Source of the DNA: Acetivibrio ethanolgignens
GTDB taxonomy: Bacteria > Bacillota > Clostridia > Lachnospirales > Lachnospiraceae
NCBI RefSeq assembly: GCF_001461035.1
Contig: NZ_LNAM01000164.1
Span: 1 to 60,159 of the forward strand
Direction of reading: 5' to 3'
DNA: 60,159 nucleotides
The translations under genes were made by a program, and so were the position numbers. Of this stretch, positions 1-9,525 are shown piece after piece. The notes below the pieces were generated by a model. It was not told the origin of the DNA. It saw nothing but the letters and a program-made list of their open reading frames with translations, and made no database searches. Position 1 is the stretch's first letter. Each line of letters begins with the position of its first letter.

Positions 1-8
1 GTGAACTG

Positions 9-584
9 TTGTTCTTTTATTACTTTTCCAAAATCGGAATTTCCTATAATGTAAAAAAAGAAAACCGGGGCTTTTCCCTGGTAGAGGTGATTCTTGCTAT
101 TGCTATGCTGGCTCTTCTTTCCGGGATTACCATCCGTACCATTGGCTATATGTACTATGGAAATGCTAAAAAATGTGCAGCCAGGCTGGAGTCCCTGTTG
201 GACCGTATGCAGGCGGAAACCATGGGAAAGGGTAAAGGGAAGTATTTGTATTTATTCCAGGCCGAGGATGGGCTTAGGATGGTTGCCAGTGCTGATAAAG
301 AACTGACGCGGGACTATCTGAATACTGCGGAGAGTACCTTACTGGGAGGCAATGGGATAACCTTGACCATAGGCGGTATGCGTAGAAAAGAAAATGGCAG
401 TATTGTAACCAGTCGGGAGCAGATTCGGCTGACGGAGAGTAATTTTTTGAGAATTGGCTTTAAGAAAAGCACGGGAGCCTTTCAGGAGGACTCCTATTGC
501 GAAACCATTACTCTCCAGAATAAAGGAAGAAGCAGTATGGTTCTGCATCTGGTAGAAAGAACGGGGAAGCATTATGTGGAATAG
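9..584 (+). CDS. Prepilin-type pseudopilin-like protein (5' end uncertain)
   Basis: The product carries a class-III prepilin leader: basic residues, then G21|F22 with Glu at position +5 (RGFSLVEVILAIAML), followed by one hydrophobic helix. Such proteins are cleaved and methylated by a prepilin peptidase and assemble into type IV pili or pseudopili. The rest (about 150 residues) is poorly conserved and I do not recognise it. The frame is open to the window edge and the TTG start at 9 has no visible ribosome site, so the true start may lie upstream. It overlaps the next prepilin gene by 11 bp, which indicates one operon. Confidence 0.7.
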   Translation: MFFYYFSKIGISYNVKKENRGFSLVEVILAIAMLALLSGITIRTIGYMYYGNAKKCAARLESLLDRMQAETMGKGKGKYLYLFQAEDGLRMVASADKELTRDYLNTAESTLLGGNGITLTIGGMRRKENGSIVTSREQIRLTESNFLRIGFKKSTGAFQEDSYCETITLQNKGRSSMVLHLVERTGKHYVE

Positions 585-1158
585 AATAAGAAGGAAAATG
601 AGAAGTGACAGCCGTGGTTTTACGTTGATTGAGCTTATCCTTGCTGTTGCCATTGCCGGAATTCTAATCGGTGCCATTACTTTTTTTCTGATGATGGGTT
701 CTAGGGCCTATGAAACGGCGAAAAACGAAATTGATCTGCAGGCAGAGGCTCAGATTGTAATGAACCAGCTAAGGGATCGGATTTTGGAAAGTAATTGCAT
801 GGATGCCTATGCTGCTACAAGCAACCAGTTTACCCTATATTATATTGAGGAAAATCCAAAAGCAACTGAGGAGAAAGACAAACAAAGGATAACGAGAAAG
901 GAAGTTTTCTGGTTGGATACGGCTGAGAAAAAGCTGTATTATCGAGAGCTGAAGGATGATGACATTGAAATTAACGGCAATTTATTCCCAGAAGGGGGTA
1001 GGGAGCAATATCTCCTGGCAGAATATGTAAAATCTATGAATATACAGCAGAAAAAGGCTATGGTGGAGATATCCCTGGTTCTTGAGGACGGAAGTCGACA
1101 GTACACCCTGGAGAACAGCATTAAGCTTCGTAACCGTCTTTTAACGAAGCCAGCATAG
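574..1158 (+). CDS. Prepilin-type N-terminal cleavage/methylation protein
   Basis: A second prepilin-like protein of 194 residues. The leader is short and basic, with the processing site G15|F16 and Glu20 (RGFTLIELILAVAIAG), then a single transmembrane helix and a soluble domain. The ATG overlaps the end of the preceding prepilin gene, so translation is probably coupled. Its size and sequence after the helix resemble minor pseudopilins of GspJ/ComGF type, but only the leader is diagnostic. Seventeen bases downstream begins the large exported protein, which suggests that the three act together at the cell surface. Confidence 0.8.
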   Translation: MWNRIRRKMRSDSRGFTLIELILAVAIAGILIGAITFFLMMGSRAYETAKNEIDLQAEAQIVMNQLRDRILESNCMDAYAATSNQFTLYYIEENPKATEEKDKQRITRKEVFWLDTAEKKLYYRELKDDDIEINGNLFPEGGREQYLLAEYVKSMNIQQKKAMVEISLVLEDGSRQYTLENSIKLRNRLLTKPA

Positions 1159-1174
1159 GAAAGGAGGATTTACA

Positions 1175-4100
1175 GTGAGAAAACAATGGAAACGTTGGAT
1201 TGGTGCAGGTACAGCAGGCCTTGTTTTACTAACGGGATTCCTGACACTACAAAGATATCAGGCTTTTGCCAGACCCGGTCTCATGGCAGAGGTGGCAGGG
1301 GAGGCAATTCCTACAGCAGCTGCCGGGGTTGGAGAGACCATACAAAAGGACAGAACAAAGCCTTTGGGAAGTAATGAGAATCCTTTTCTCATTCTGGAGA
1401 TCCTTCCTGATGAAAGCTTTGCAGAGCTTGGATACCTGATTGCAGGCTGTGAACCGGTGGACATGGAGCGATTGTCCTATTATCAGGAAATGAAGACAGT
1501 TGCCGAGGCTACAGGAATAAAGGCCGAGGAAAAGGAGTATTATTACTTTGGTGAGGAAAAGGAATACAAGGATGCAAAGAAGGTAGCAGAAGAAGCTAAG
1601 CGAAATTTTCTAAAATCTTTAGGAGAACCTACAGAAGTAAAGGACAAGCAAGAGGTCTATGGCTATTATGTAAAGGGAGAGAAAAATACGGGAGCCTTTG
1701 CATTAAAAACACCGGTTTCTACTGATAACGATGCGAGCAGTGATGGCACAGCTGCGGGAGCTGATGCAGAGGCTCTAACAACTCCAGCTCCGGAAATAAG
1801 TGCTCCAGAAGCAACTACTTCAGAAGCTGCTGCTCCAGCAACATCTGCTCCGGAAACAGAGAAAACGGTAAAAGAGCAGGCAAGGGCAGTGATAACATGG
1901 GTAGGAGAAGGAAAGGGAGATATTTCCTGGCATACCCTGAGCTTGGATAAGCCTGCTGTCGTAGAGAGCTCTGAGATAAAATTAGACAAGATTGGAGATA
2001 CCTATTATACAATAAGAGAGGCAGGAGCAGAGAATAATAAGCTGTACTGCTTTAAAAAGTATAGTTATGAAAATAGGAGTCCTTTTTTGACCGATGCCTT
2101 ACAGCTGGGTGATGAGGCACGAAAGGATTTCCGTATTCAGGTGAAAACAGTTACACCAGAAATACTGAATGCAGACCTTACAAAGAATGCCAGTGATAAT
2201 TTGGTTCAAAAGGCCGATTTGATTTCCATTTCCCCAGGGAGTCATCTGGATAAGTTGCCATCGATTTGGCAGGAGATGAAGGATAAGCGAGGAACTACTG
2301 CAATAGGCTTTGAAAATCATGATCTGAGCTGGGAGGTTGTTCTGGCTATTTATGAAAGAGTACTGGCGGTGAAGGATTATGCCGCTCTATTTATCGATGA
2401 GGAAGCCTTTGACACAAATAAGTTAAATAATAGAAAACAGCAGATAAGCTATAAGCAGCTGGATTGGAATGGCAAGGCAACTACCTATACAGTGCAGGAA
2501 ACTGCCTATTCCAATAATGTGTATAAGCTGGGTGTGATGCTTCGCAGTATGAATCCACAGCTCTTTTACAATCTGTATCTGCGGGGATATGCAGAGAATG
2601 GAAATCAGCCGCTGATTGATAAAAAGACAGGTAGGCTTAGCACCTTGCAGGTGGCACAGGCAGATTCTGGCTATTGGGCACCAAAGGCCTTTTTACCATC
2701 AAAGGAGGATGGAGCAAAAGCAGAGCAGTGGACATGGAATGACTCTACCCGCTACAATCAGGATTTAAATAATTGGAATAATATAACAGACCGCTGTTAT
2801 ATCTATGATAAGGATGAGAGCTGCTTTAGCCCTGCGAAAGAAATAAAAGAAAGCGATTATAATAAAAAGCTCTGTCAGTGGCTTAAGGGAAAAGGAAATG
2901 GAAAGCTAGAGGCTTCTCCACTAAAGACCTTAGCCTATGCACTGGAGGATAAGCTTCAGGGAAGGAGTAAAAACAGCTTTAAGTCGGCGATTAATATTTT
3001 AGAGATTCAACCATGCAACAGCTTTTCCTTGAGTGCCAGACGCTTTTACTTTACAATCCCGGACTTTACTGGTAGTATCTATGTAACGAAGCAGACCTCC
3101 GTAGAATTTCTGGGAAAGACAGAGGATTTAAACAGTCTTTATGATATGGTCTACATTGGCACGAATTCAGCTGCTTTGAAAGATGATATAACAGGTGATA
3201 GTACCTGTGTTTATCGACATACGGGAAGTCAGGTTAAGATAGATGAGTCCTACAGACAGAGCGTCAAGCGTCTTAGGGGAAGCTTTGGAAATACAGATGT
3301 GATAGATACCTATTATTTTTCAGGGAATGATATTACCAAAATCAAAAAAGAGGAGCTTCTTGCCTTTGCAAAGGCAGGCTATCCGATTCTTTTTGAGGAT
3401 AGCTTCTTTAAAAATAGCAGTGAGGAAATCAATAAGGAGAAGATAGACTCAGCTTCCAATATTTACGCTTTGGCAGATAGGATTGCAACGACTATGAAGG
3501 AGTCTTTATATCGGGAAGGAAAAATGTCAGAGGAAACCCTGGCAAAATTTAAGACTGCACTGACAATGAAGCATTGTACGTTAGTTTTAGATTCTGATAC
3601 ACCAGTCCGTTATCGGGATAGAAGCTATACAACTGCAAATAAAGAAACGCCATATAAAAATCTAAAGGATGAAGATATATACATCAATGGAAAGGATTTG
3701 AAGAATCTTCAGATGACCTTCCGGTTCCGAATCGAAGACAACAATGCCAATAGTAACATTTTATATGGAGTAGGCCTGTATATTGATACCAATGCAGACG
3801 GACGCCATGTAAGCCACGAGGAACAGAATGTGGCCGTATATGAGGTAGAAACGAAGAAGCAGGTAAAAAACAACCAGCTGAAGGCAGATACGAAGTATGA
3901 GCTAAAATGCACCATTGATGATTATGTGGGTGTACTACCGTGGAAGCTGGAGGTATTCCGCAAGGATAACAGGGAAATCCGGGATACGGAGCTTGGTATG
4001 TCGGCCATCAAAATACATGAGGACAAAAATAACGATAAGAAGATTGATAAAAATGACAAAACGCTGCTGAATGTATTGCAGATTGTTCCGGAAAATGCAA

Positions 4101-5875
4101 CGGTACTGTTACCAACGGATGAAGAGAGAAAGAAGTATCTTGGTTATGTGAATATAAATGAGAAACTTCAAGCACAATATCGTTTTTATGAGAAAATCAA
4201 AGATTTAGAGGAATTTGATGTTCATTTCACAAGAAATACAGTTCAGGAGTTTAAAAATAACATAGCGAAGTCTAAAAACTATATTGAAGATAATAAATTT
4301 AATATGCTGATCCTGGGCTTTGCAGATATGTATACGGATATTTCAGATTCAGCTTCTCTGGAGGCCATTGAGGAAGCCATTGAGCAGGGGCTCAGCGTTC
4401 TCTTTACCCATGATACTACCAGCTTTGTAAATCTGTCTAAGGATCAATATGAGAGAAGTACTGGTCAGAAGGACTTCTGGGGCTACCATATCAATAAATA
4501 TTTCCGGGATATGGTAGGTATGGATCGCTATGGAGTGACCTTACAATACCCGGCCAGTGGTGAATGGATGTCTCCTGCACAGGTGAAGTCGCTGGGAAAG
4601 GACCTGCCTTACAAGACAGGAGGAACACAGAAAGATACAGATGTTTGTAAAGTAGTTGGGTTTAAGGATAAGCTGGATGCCGGAGCTAAACCAAAGGTTG
4701 TAAATGTATGCAATGGTGGTCATTATGAGATAACAGCGAAGGGACACAAATGGAAATGCGATGTAGCTTGGTGGGATTCTAAACATTGGGGACACAGCCA
4801 GAGCAGAGAACAAAGCCATGTTGAGGCTTCTGGTGGACAGATTACGAAGTGGCCAACAGAAACGGAGAAAGGAGCTCGAACCTACTACTGCAGAGTATGC
4901 GGTTATGCAATGAGAACAGAGCCTATCCCAAGGCTGTCCCAAAAGGAGGAAGCACCGGCAGCCCAGGGTTATACCAATATCCTTTTGTATAACTATAGTA
5001 AGAGTACAGGAGATAAGATAACCCAGAAGGTGACCCAGACCAATACGGGGCAGATTACCGAATACCCATATAAGATTGATGAAAGCTTTCAGGTAGCACC
5101 TACTCACTTCCAGTATTATCAGTTGGATATGGAGGCAGATGATATTGTAGTATGGTACTGCCTGTCGGATGATAAGAATGGGGAGAATCCATGGGATTAC
5201 AGCTATCTGCCAAACGATGCCAGAAATAATTATTATATTTACAATCGTGGTAATATAACCTATTCTGGTGTAGGACATAATGGAAAGCTGACAGATACCG
5301 AGGTTAAGCTTTTTGTAAACACCATGATTGCTGCTTATAATGCATCGGCAGTCCGCCCGAGAATCCAGGTGACCAACGAGGATAAGGTGTCTATAGGAAA
5401 GGCTGAGGCCATGTACATCAGCTATGATTATGAAGATAAGGGGCTAAGTCTGGATGACTTCTTGCAAAAGGAGCTGGATATTTCCTATAAGGTCATTGAA
5501 AACAATGTTCTTTCTCGTAAGAACCTGACGATACAGTACTATCTGCTGGGAAAACAGGTGAATGGAGGGTACCGGTTTGCCAAAGAAGAGGATGTACTGA
5601 ATATGAACTATGGAACGGTAGAGCGTACACCCCTTTCTTTAAAGACTGTAGAGGTAGGCGGTGGAGGTACGAATTTAATGGTTGGTACAAAAGCTCACAT
5701 CCAGGGGAATAGAGAATACTCCTTCCATTACAGCCTGGAAAAGTTATTCGAAAACCATTCCTATATTCCATTGGAGATAGAGCTTACGCTGACCTACGGA
5801 AAGAAGCAGGATAAAGTAATTACAGTAAAACAGCCGGTTATTCTTTATCGACGTGCTCTATTTAACCTGGATTAG
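1175..5875 (+). CDS. Very large exported protein of the pilin operon (DUF5057-like)
   Basis: 1566 residues starting at GTG 1175 behind a strong AAGGAGG (1161-1167). Residues 1-33 form a signal peptide or membrane anchor (MRKQWKRWIGAGTAGLVLL). Residues about 190-230 are an Ala/Pro/Glu/Ser/Thr-rich linker. Three related strands recur (FLILEILPDESF near 72, NILEIQPCNSFSL near 608, LNVLQIVPENATVL near 966), implying three copies of an internal module. A Cys/His-rich stretch near 1180-1250 contains a CRVCGY knuckle. It resembles the proteins annotated DUF5057 in Clostridia, recalled from the ILEI-P motif and the prepilin context and not verified. It is likely a cell-surface partner of the upstream pseudopilins. 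It ends at a strong terminator. Confidence 0.7.
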   Translation: MRKQWKRWIGAGTAGLVLLTGFLTLQRYQAFARPGLMAEVAGEAIPTAAAGVGETIQKDRTKPLGSNENPFLILEILPDESFAELGYLIAGCEPVDMERLSYYQEMKTVAEATGIKAEEKEYYYFGEEKEYKDAKKVAEEAKRNFLKSLGEPTEVKDKQEVYGYYVKGEKNTGAFALKTPVSTDNDASSDGTAAGADAEALTTPAPEISAPEATTSEAAAPATSAPETEKTVKEQARAVITWVGEGKGDISWHTLSLDKPAVVESSEIKLDKIGDTYYTIREAGAENNKLYCFKKYSYENRSPFLTDALQLGDEARKDFRIQVKTVTPEILNADLTKNASDNLVQKADLISISPGSHLDKLPSIWQEMKDKRGTTAIGFENHDLSWEVVLAIYERVLAVKDYAALFIDEEAFDTNKLNNRKQQISYKQLDWNGKATTYTVQETAYSNNVYKLGVMLRSMNPQLFYNLYLRGYAENGNQPLIDKKTGRLSTLQVAQADSGYWAPKAFLPSKEDGAKAEQWTWNDSTRYNQDLNNWNNITDRCYIYDKDESCFSPAKEIKESDYNKKLCQWLKGKGNGKLEASPLKTLAYALEDKLQGRSKNSFKSAINILEIQPCNSFSLSARRFYFTIPDFTGSIYVTKQTSVEFLGKTEDLNSLYDMVYIGTNSAALKDDITGDSTCVYRHTGSQVKIDESYRQSVKRLRGSFGNTDVIDTYYFSGNDITKIKKEELLAFAKAGYPILFEDSFFKNSSEEINKEKIDSASNIYALADRIATTMKESLYREGKMSEETLAKFKTALTMKHCTLVLDSDTPVRYRDRSYTTANKETPYKNLKDEDIYINGKDLKNLQMTFRFRIEDNNANSNILYGVGLYIDTNADGRHVSHEEQNVAVYEVETKKQVKNNQLKADTKYELKCTIDDYVGVLPWKLEVFRKDNREIRDTELGMSAIKIHEDKNNDKKIDKNDKTLLNVLQIVPENATVLLPTDEERKKYLGYVNINEKLQAQYRFYEKIKDLEEFDVHFTRNTVQEFKNNIAKSKNYIEDNKFNMLILGFADMYTDISDSASLEAIEEAIEQGLSVLFTHDTTSFVNLSKDQYERSTGQKDFWGYHINKYFRDMVGMDRYGVTLQYPASGEWMSPAQVKSLGKDLPYKTGGTQKDTDVCKVVGFKDKLDAGAKPKVVNVCNGGHYEITAKGHKWKCDVAWWDSKHWGHSQSREQSHVEASGGQITKWPTETEKGARTYYCRVCGYAMRTEPIPRLSQKEEAPAAQGYTNILLYNYSKSTGDKITQKVTQTNTGQITEYPYKIDESFQVAPTHFQYYQLDMEADDIVVWYCLSDDKNGENPWDYSYLPNDARNNYYIYNRGNITYSGVGHNGKLTDTEVKLFVNTMIAAYNASAVRPRIQVTNEDKVSIGKAEAMYISYDYEDKGLSLDDFLQKELDISYKVIENNVLSRKNLTIQYYLLGKQVNGGYRFAKEEDVLNMNYGTVERTPLSLKTVEVGGGGTNLMVGTKAHIQGNREYSFHYSLEKLFENHSYIPLEIELTLTYGKKQDKVITVKQPVILYRRALFNLD

Positions 5876-5898
5876 GATGCCGTGCACTTTTTCCTTAG

Positions 5899-5929
5899 GG
5901 TGCCATGTGAAATTCACATGGCACCTTTT
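5899..5929 (+). terminator. Rho-independent terminator after the pilin operon
   Basis: Perfect 11-bp stem GGTGCCATGTG/CACATGGCACC with loop AAATT, followed by TTTT. It closes the prepilin/large-protein operon. Confidence 0.9.
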
Positions 5930-5931
5930 AC

Positions 5932-5960
5932 TTGCTTTTTAGGTCAATTTCTGATATGAT
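5932..5960 (+). promoter_or_regulatory. Sigma-A type promoter
   Basis: TTGCTT, 17-bp spacer, TATGAT (5955-5960), directly after the terminator and about 50 bp before the ATG at 6009. Confidence 0.65.
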
Positions 5961-6008
5961 AAGGTGATTTGATTTATTGGAAAGATTACTTGAAAGAAGG
6001 ACATTAGG

Positions 6009-6659
6009 ATGAAATTTAAATATAAAAAAGCAGTAGTTCTGGTTTCTATGGGAACGATGTTTATTGGACTTGTAGCTTTTTCTATGGGAGCCGGGGGTTC
6101 CAGAGTGTCAAAGGAGATAAACGTTACAGGGACAGCAGTGCCAGCGGTACAGACGACAGAACCGGAATACGGTTTAAATAAATCAACGGATGAAAAGATA
6201 AATCTTTTGGTTCAGGACTATTTTAAGGCCAGTGTGGCAAAGGATATGGACTCTCTGGCAGATTTGGTGACGAATATTGAATATGTAAATGAAAAACAGC
6301 TGGAGGTAAAATATCAATATGTGGAAGATGTGAAAAATATAGAATGCTATGTGATGGATGGACCAGAGACTGGAACCTATTTGGCTTATGTATACAGTGA
6401 ACTGAAGCTGAAGGATATTGATACGCTGGCACCGGGACTCAGCCGCTTTTATATTGTAACCGGAGAGGATGGAGCATTAAGAGTATTCTTCGGTGCGGAT
6501 TCTTCCATCGAGGAGTTTATTGAGAGGATAGATAGATCCAGCGAAGTCAGAGAGCTGGCAGCGAAAGTGCATACCCGCCTGGAAGAGGCCTTGAGCAGCG
6601 ATGAGAAGCTACAGGAGTTTAATAAAAAGCTGACAGAAAAGAGTAGTAAATCAAATTAA
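6009..6659 (+). CDS. Small exported protein, function unknown
   Basis: 216 residues. The N-terminus (MKFKYKKAVVLVSMG...) is a signal peptide or membrane anchor of about 30 residues, followed by a low-complexity Thr/Val/Ala linker and an alpha+beta domain (about 55-190) with a charged, helical C-terminus. The ATG at 6009 follows GAAAGAAGGA. The soluble part, about 130 residues with a YFKASVAKDMDSLADLV helix, resembles NTF2/SnoaL-like folds in length and pattern, but this is only an impression. It has its own promoter and terminator and so is a single-gene unit. No catalytic motif was recognised. Confidence 0.7.
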   Translation: MKFKYKKAVVLVSMGTMFIGLVAFSMGAGGSRVSKEINVTGTAVPAVQTTEPEYGLNKSTDEKINLLVQDYFKASVAKDMDSLADLVTNIEYVNEKQLEVKYQYVEDVKNIECYVMDGPETGTYLAYVYSELKLKDIDTLAPGLSRFYIVTGEDGALRVFFGADSSIEEFIERIDRSSEVRELAAKVHTRLEEALSSDEKLQEFNKKLTEKSSKSN

Positions 6660-6670
6660 GGCAAGGGAGA

Positions 6671-6700
6671 AAACTGCCGCAGGACTTGTGGCAGTTTTTT
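6671..6700 (+). terminator. Rho-independent terminator
   Basis: AAACTGCC/GGCAGTTT stem extended by CGC/GTG and followed by TTTTTT. It terminates the exported-protein gene and runs directly into the palindromic repeat. Confidence 0.85.
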
Positions 6701-6837
6701 ATTCGATAGGAAAGTGCGTCCTATCGAATAAAAAACGCTCCGCTAAGGATCCCACTGCGGCGGCGTGGAAGATGTCGCTTTCGCGACCCGCCGCAGGCGG
6801 AGAGTTTGCTTTACAAACTCTTTGTTATTCGATAGGA
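6695..6837. repeat. Nested palindromic element (REP/MITE-like)
   Basis: The 13-mer TTATTCGATAGGA occurs at 6699-6711 and 6825-6837 and inverted at 6719-6731. The first pair extends to a perfect 17-bp inverted repeat (6695-6711 with 6719-6735). Between the inverted copy and the last copy (119 bp, TIR-like ends) lie nested stems: CTCCGC/GCGGAG (6738-6743, 6797-6802), CTGCGGCGG/CCGCCGCAG (6755-6763, 6788-6796), GTCGC/GCGAC (6774-6787) and AGAGTTTG/CAAACTCT (6801-6821). Almost every base can pair. It lies in the leader of the next gene. It looks like a dispersed non-coding repeat; genome copy number cannot be seen here. Confidence 0.7.
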
Positions 6838-6845
6838 GAGAAGGT

Positions 6846-7619
6846 ATGGAAGAAATTCGAATTAATAAATATTTAAGTGAGGCAGGGGTCTGTTCCAGAA
6901 GAGAGGCAGACCGTCTGCTAGAGGCTGGCGGAATTACCGTTGATGGAGTGCGGGCTGTGACTGGACAGAAGGTGACTGGAAGGGAATGTATCTGTGTCAA
7001 TGGAAAAGTGGTGGAGCCAGAGACAGAGGAGATTTTAATTGCTTTTCACAAGCCGAAGGGAGTTGTATGTACAACCAGCAAAAAGGATAGGGACAATATT
7101 GTAGATTATATTAACTATGGAAAGCGGATTTACCCGGTAGGACGCTTGGATAAGGATTCAGAAGGGTTAATTCTTTTGACAAACCAGGGAGAGCTGTCGG
7201 ATAAGCTTTTAAGGGGCAGCAATGCTCATGAAAAGGAGTATCTGGTAACGGTAAATAAACGGATTACAAAGGAATTTTTACAGGGTATGGCTGGTGGCGT
7301 GCCAATTCTTGACCGGGTAACAAGGCCATGCAAGGTGACGCCTCTGGATGATTATACCTTTAAAATCATACTGACCCAGGGCTGGAACCGGCAGATTCGC
7401 CGGATGTGTGAATATTTTGATTACCGGGTGAGAAGACTGATACGGATTCGTATTATGAATATCGAATTAGGAGATTTAAAGGAGGGCACCTATCGGAAGC
7501 TTACTAAAGAGGAAAAACGGGTGCTGTTAGAAAAGCTGGAGAAAGGACAGGGAAAAGAAAATGGCAGAAAATACAACAAAAATCGCACGAATGAAGGAGC
7601 TGGCCGGGCTTCTCGATAA
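6846..7619 (+). CDS. rluF: 23S rRNA pseudouridine synthase, RluF/RsuA family
   Basis: Isomerises specific uridines of rRNA to pseudouridine. From the ATG at 6846 (behind GGAGAGAAGG) there is an N-terminal S4 RNA-binding domain (RINKYLSEAGVCSRREADR) and then the catalytic domain with the GRLDKDSEGLILLTN motif, whose Asp is the catalytic residue. The C-terminal half (EKEYLVTVNK, ILTQGWNRQIRRMCE, RIRIMNIELG) matches the RluF branch. The frame is open upstream to 6765, but that extension lies in the palindromic repeat. The end overlaps the ligA start by 59 bp, so translation is probably coupled. The basic C-terminal tail after about residue 235 may exist only because of this overlap. Confidence 0.9.
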   Translation: MEEIRINKYLSEAGVCSRREADRLLEAGGITVDGVRAVTGQKVTGRECICVNGKVVEPETEEILIAFHKPKGVVCTTSKKDRDNIVDYINYGKRIYPVGRLDKDSEGLILLTNQGELSDKLLRGSNAHEKEYLVTVNKRITKEFLQGMAGGVPILDRVTRPCKVTPLDDYTFKIILTQGWNRQIRRMCEYFDYRVRRLIRIRIMNIELGDLKEGTYRKLTKEEKRVLLEKLEKGQGKENGRKYNKNRTNEGAGRASR

Positions 7620-9525
7620 GGCTGCAAAGGCATATTATCAGGATGCCAGCGAAATCATGAGTAATTTTGAGTATGACAGGCTGTATGATGAGCTGACAGC
7701 ACTGGAAAAAGAGACAAAAGTTGTGCTGGCAGGAAGCCCTACAGTAAAGGTCGGCTATGAGGTTTTAAGTGAGCTTCCAAAGGAGCGTCATGAGTCGCCG
7801 ATGCTTTCTCTTGACAAGACAAAGGAAAGAGAGGCTTTGCGTGACTGGCTGGGAGAGCAAAGGGGTGTGCTCTCCTGGAAGCTGGATGGACTTACGATTG
7901 TACTTACCTATGAGGGAGGAGAGCTTGTAAAAGCAGTTACCCGCGGTAACGGTGAGATTGGTGAGGTTATCACAAATAATGCAAGAGTATTCAAAAATGT
8001 GCCTCATCACATCAGCTTTCAGGGGAATCTGGTTCTTCGTGGAGAGGCGGTTATTAAGTATTCGGATTTTGAAAAAATCAATCAGGAGATTTCAGATGTA
8101 GAAAGCCGTTATAAGAATCCAAGGAATCTTTGCAGTGGTTCGGTGCGGCAGCTGAATAATGAAATTACAGCAAAGCGAAATGTACATTTCTTTGCCTTTT
8201 CTTTAGTATCGGCAGAAGGAGTTGATTTTAAAAATTCTCATGAGGAGCAAAGAAGCTGGCTTACTTCCATGGGCTTTGATGTCGTTGAAGGAAGGCTTGT
8301 GGATAAGGAAAATATTTTAGATACGATACAGTGGTTTGCGGATAAGATTGAAACCAATGACTTTCCGTCCGATGGTCTGGTGCTTATCTATGATGATATT
8401 GCATATGGAAGCTCGTTGGGAAGAACAGCGAAGTTCCCCAGGGATTCCATTGCCTTTAAATGGGCAGATGAAATAAGAGAAACTAAGCTTTTAGAGGTGG
8501 AGTGGAGTGCTTCCCGTACCGGACTTATCAATCCAGTGGCTATTTTTGAGCCGGTAGAGTTAGAGGGCACGACAGTAAGCCGTGCCAGCCTTCACAATAT
8601 CAGTATTATGGAAGGCCTTGAACTGGGGCTGGGAGATAGGATTACCGTATATAAGGCAAATATGATTATTCCGCAGCTGGCGGATAATCTGACCAGAAGT
8701 GGTATGATGGCAGTGCCGGATACCTGCCCTGTCTGCGGCGGCAAGGCACGGGTGAAGGATGAAAACGGTGTAAAGGTTCTGGTCTGTCCAAACGAAAAGT
8801 GTCTGGCAAAGCAGATTAAGTCCCTGACCCATTTTGTCAGCCGGGATGCTATGAATATGGACGGTCTTTCCGAAGCAACTATAGAGAAGCTGCTTGGCCG
8901 TGGTATGCTTAAGGAGCTGGCGGATTTTTACCATCTTAAGCAGTATGAGGAAGAAATTGCTGCTATGGAGGGCTTTGGAGAAAAATCCTGTCAGAACCTT
9001 CTGGATTCTGTGGAAAAGAGCCGGACAACCAGCCTTGCAAGATTTATCTACAGTCTGGGAATACCAAATATTGGACTTTCCAATGCAAAGCTTATCTGTC
9101 GGGAGTTTAAAAATGATTTTGAAAAAATCCGTCACGCAGATGCAGAGGAGCTGACACAGATTCCGGGAGTCGGCAGAGTAATCGCCCAGACCTTTGTGGA
9201 CTTTTTTGCCGATGAGGAAAATAGAAGAATTGTAGAGGACCTTTTAAAGGAAATTACCTTTATCACAGAGGAAGAAAATAACAAGGAACAGACGATGGAG
9301 GGGCTTGTATTTGTTATTACCGGATCGGTAGAGCATTTTGCCAACCGTAACGAGATGAAGGCGGCCATTGAGGAAAGAGGCGGAAAGGTGACCGGCTCTG
9401 TAACCTCAAAGACCAGCTATCTCATTAACAATGACAAGATGTCCTCCAGCTCCAAGAATAAAAAGGCAAAGGAACTGGAAATCCCGATTATTACGGAAGA
9501 GGAATTTATGGAGCGGTTTTTATAA
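7561..9525 (+). CDS. ligA: NAD-dependent DNA ligase LigA
   Basis: Seals nicks in duplex DNA during replication and repair using NAD+. 654 residues, near the family norm. Visible domains: N-terminal Ia-like region with a YD-rich NAD-binding segment ([10 protein letters not shown] type), the adenylation domain with nucleophile K107 in the K-x-D-G motif ([11 protein letters not shown]), the OB fold, a four-Cys zinc finger (CPVCGG...CPNEKC), helix-hairpin-helix repeats ([12 protein letters not shown]) and a C-terminal BRCT domain ([13 protein letters not shown]). The sequence before the active lysine (VLSW rather than VEPK) is divergent, as in a second ligase class found in Clostridia. Its stop overlaps the convergent metA gene. 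Confidence 0.93.
   Translation: MAENTTKIARMKELAGLLDKAAKAYYQDASEIMSNFEYDRLYDELTALEKETKVVLAGSPTVKVGYEVLSELPKERHESPMLSLDKTKEREALRDWLGEQRGVLSWKLDGLTIVLTYEGGELVKAVTRGNGEIGEVITNNARVFKNVPHHISFQGNLVLRGEAVIKYSDFEKINQEISDVESRYKNPRNLCSGSVRQLNNEITAKRNVHFFAFSLVSAEGVDFKNSHEEQRSWLTSMGFDVVEGRLVDKENILDTIQWFADKIETNDFPSDGLVLIYDDIAYGSSLGRTAKFPRDSIAFKWADEIRETKLLEVEWSASRTGLINPVAIFEPVELEGTTVSRASLHNISIMEGLELGLGDRITVYKANMIIPQLADNLTRSGMMAVPDTCPVCGGKARVKDENGVKVLVCPNEKCLAKQIKSLTHFVSRDAMNMDGLSEATIEKLLGRGMLKELADFYHLKQYEEEIAAMEGFGEKSCQNLLDSVEKSRTTSLARFIYSLGIPNIGLSNAKLICREFKNDFEKIRHADAEELTQIPGVGRVIAQTFVDFFADEENRRIVEDLLKEITFITEEENNKEQTMEGLVFVITGSVEHFANRNEMKAAIEERGGKVTGSVTSKTSYLINNDKMSSSSKNKKAKELEIPIITEEEFMERFL

Noticed and set aside
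4541-5278. 245-codon ORF on the minus strand
   Set aside because: Lies wholly inside the large exported protein gene, has no ribosome site, and its composition reflects the complementary strand.
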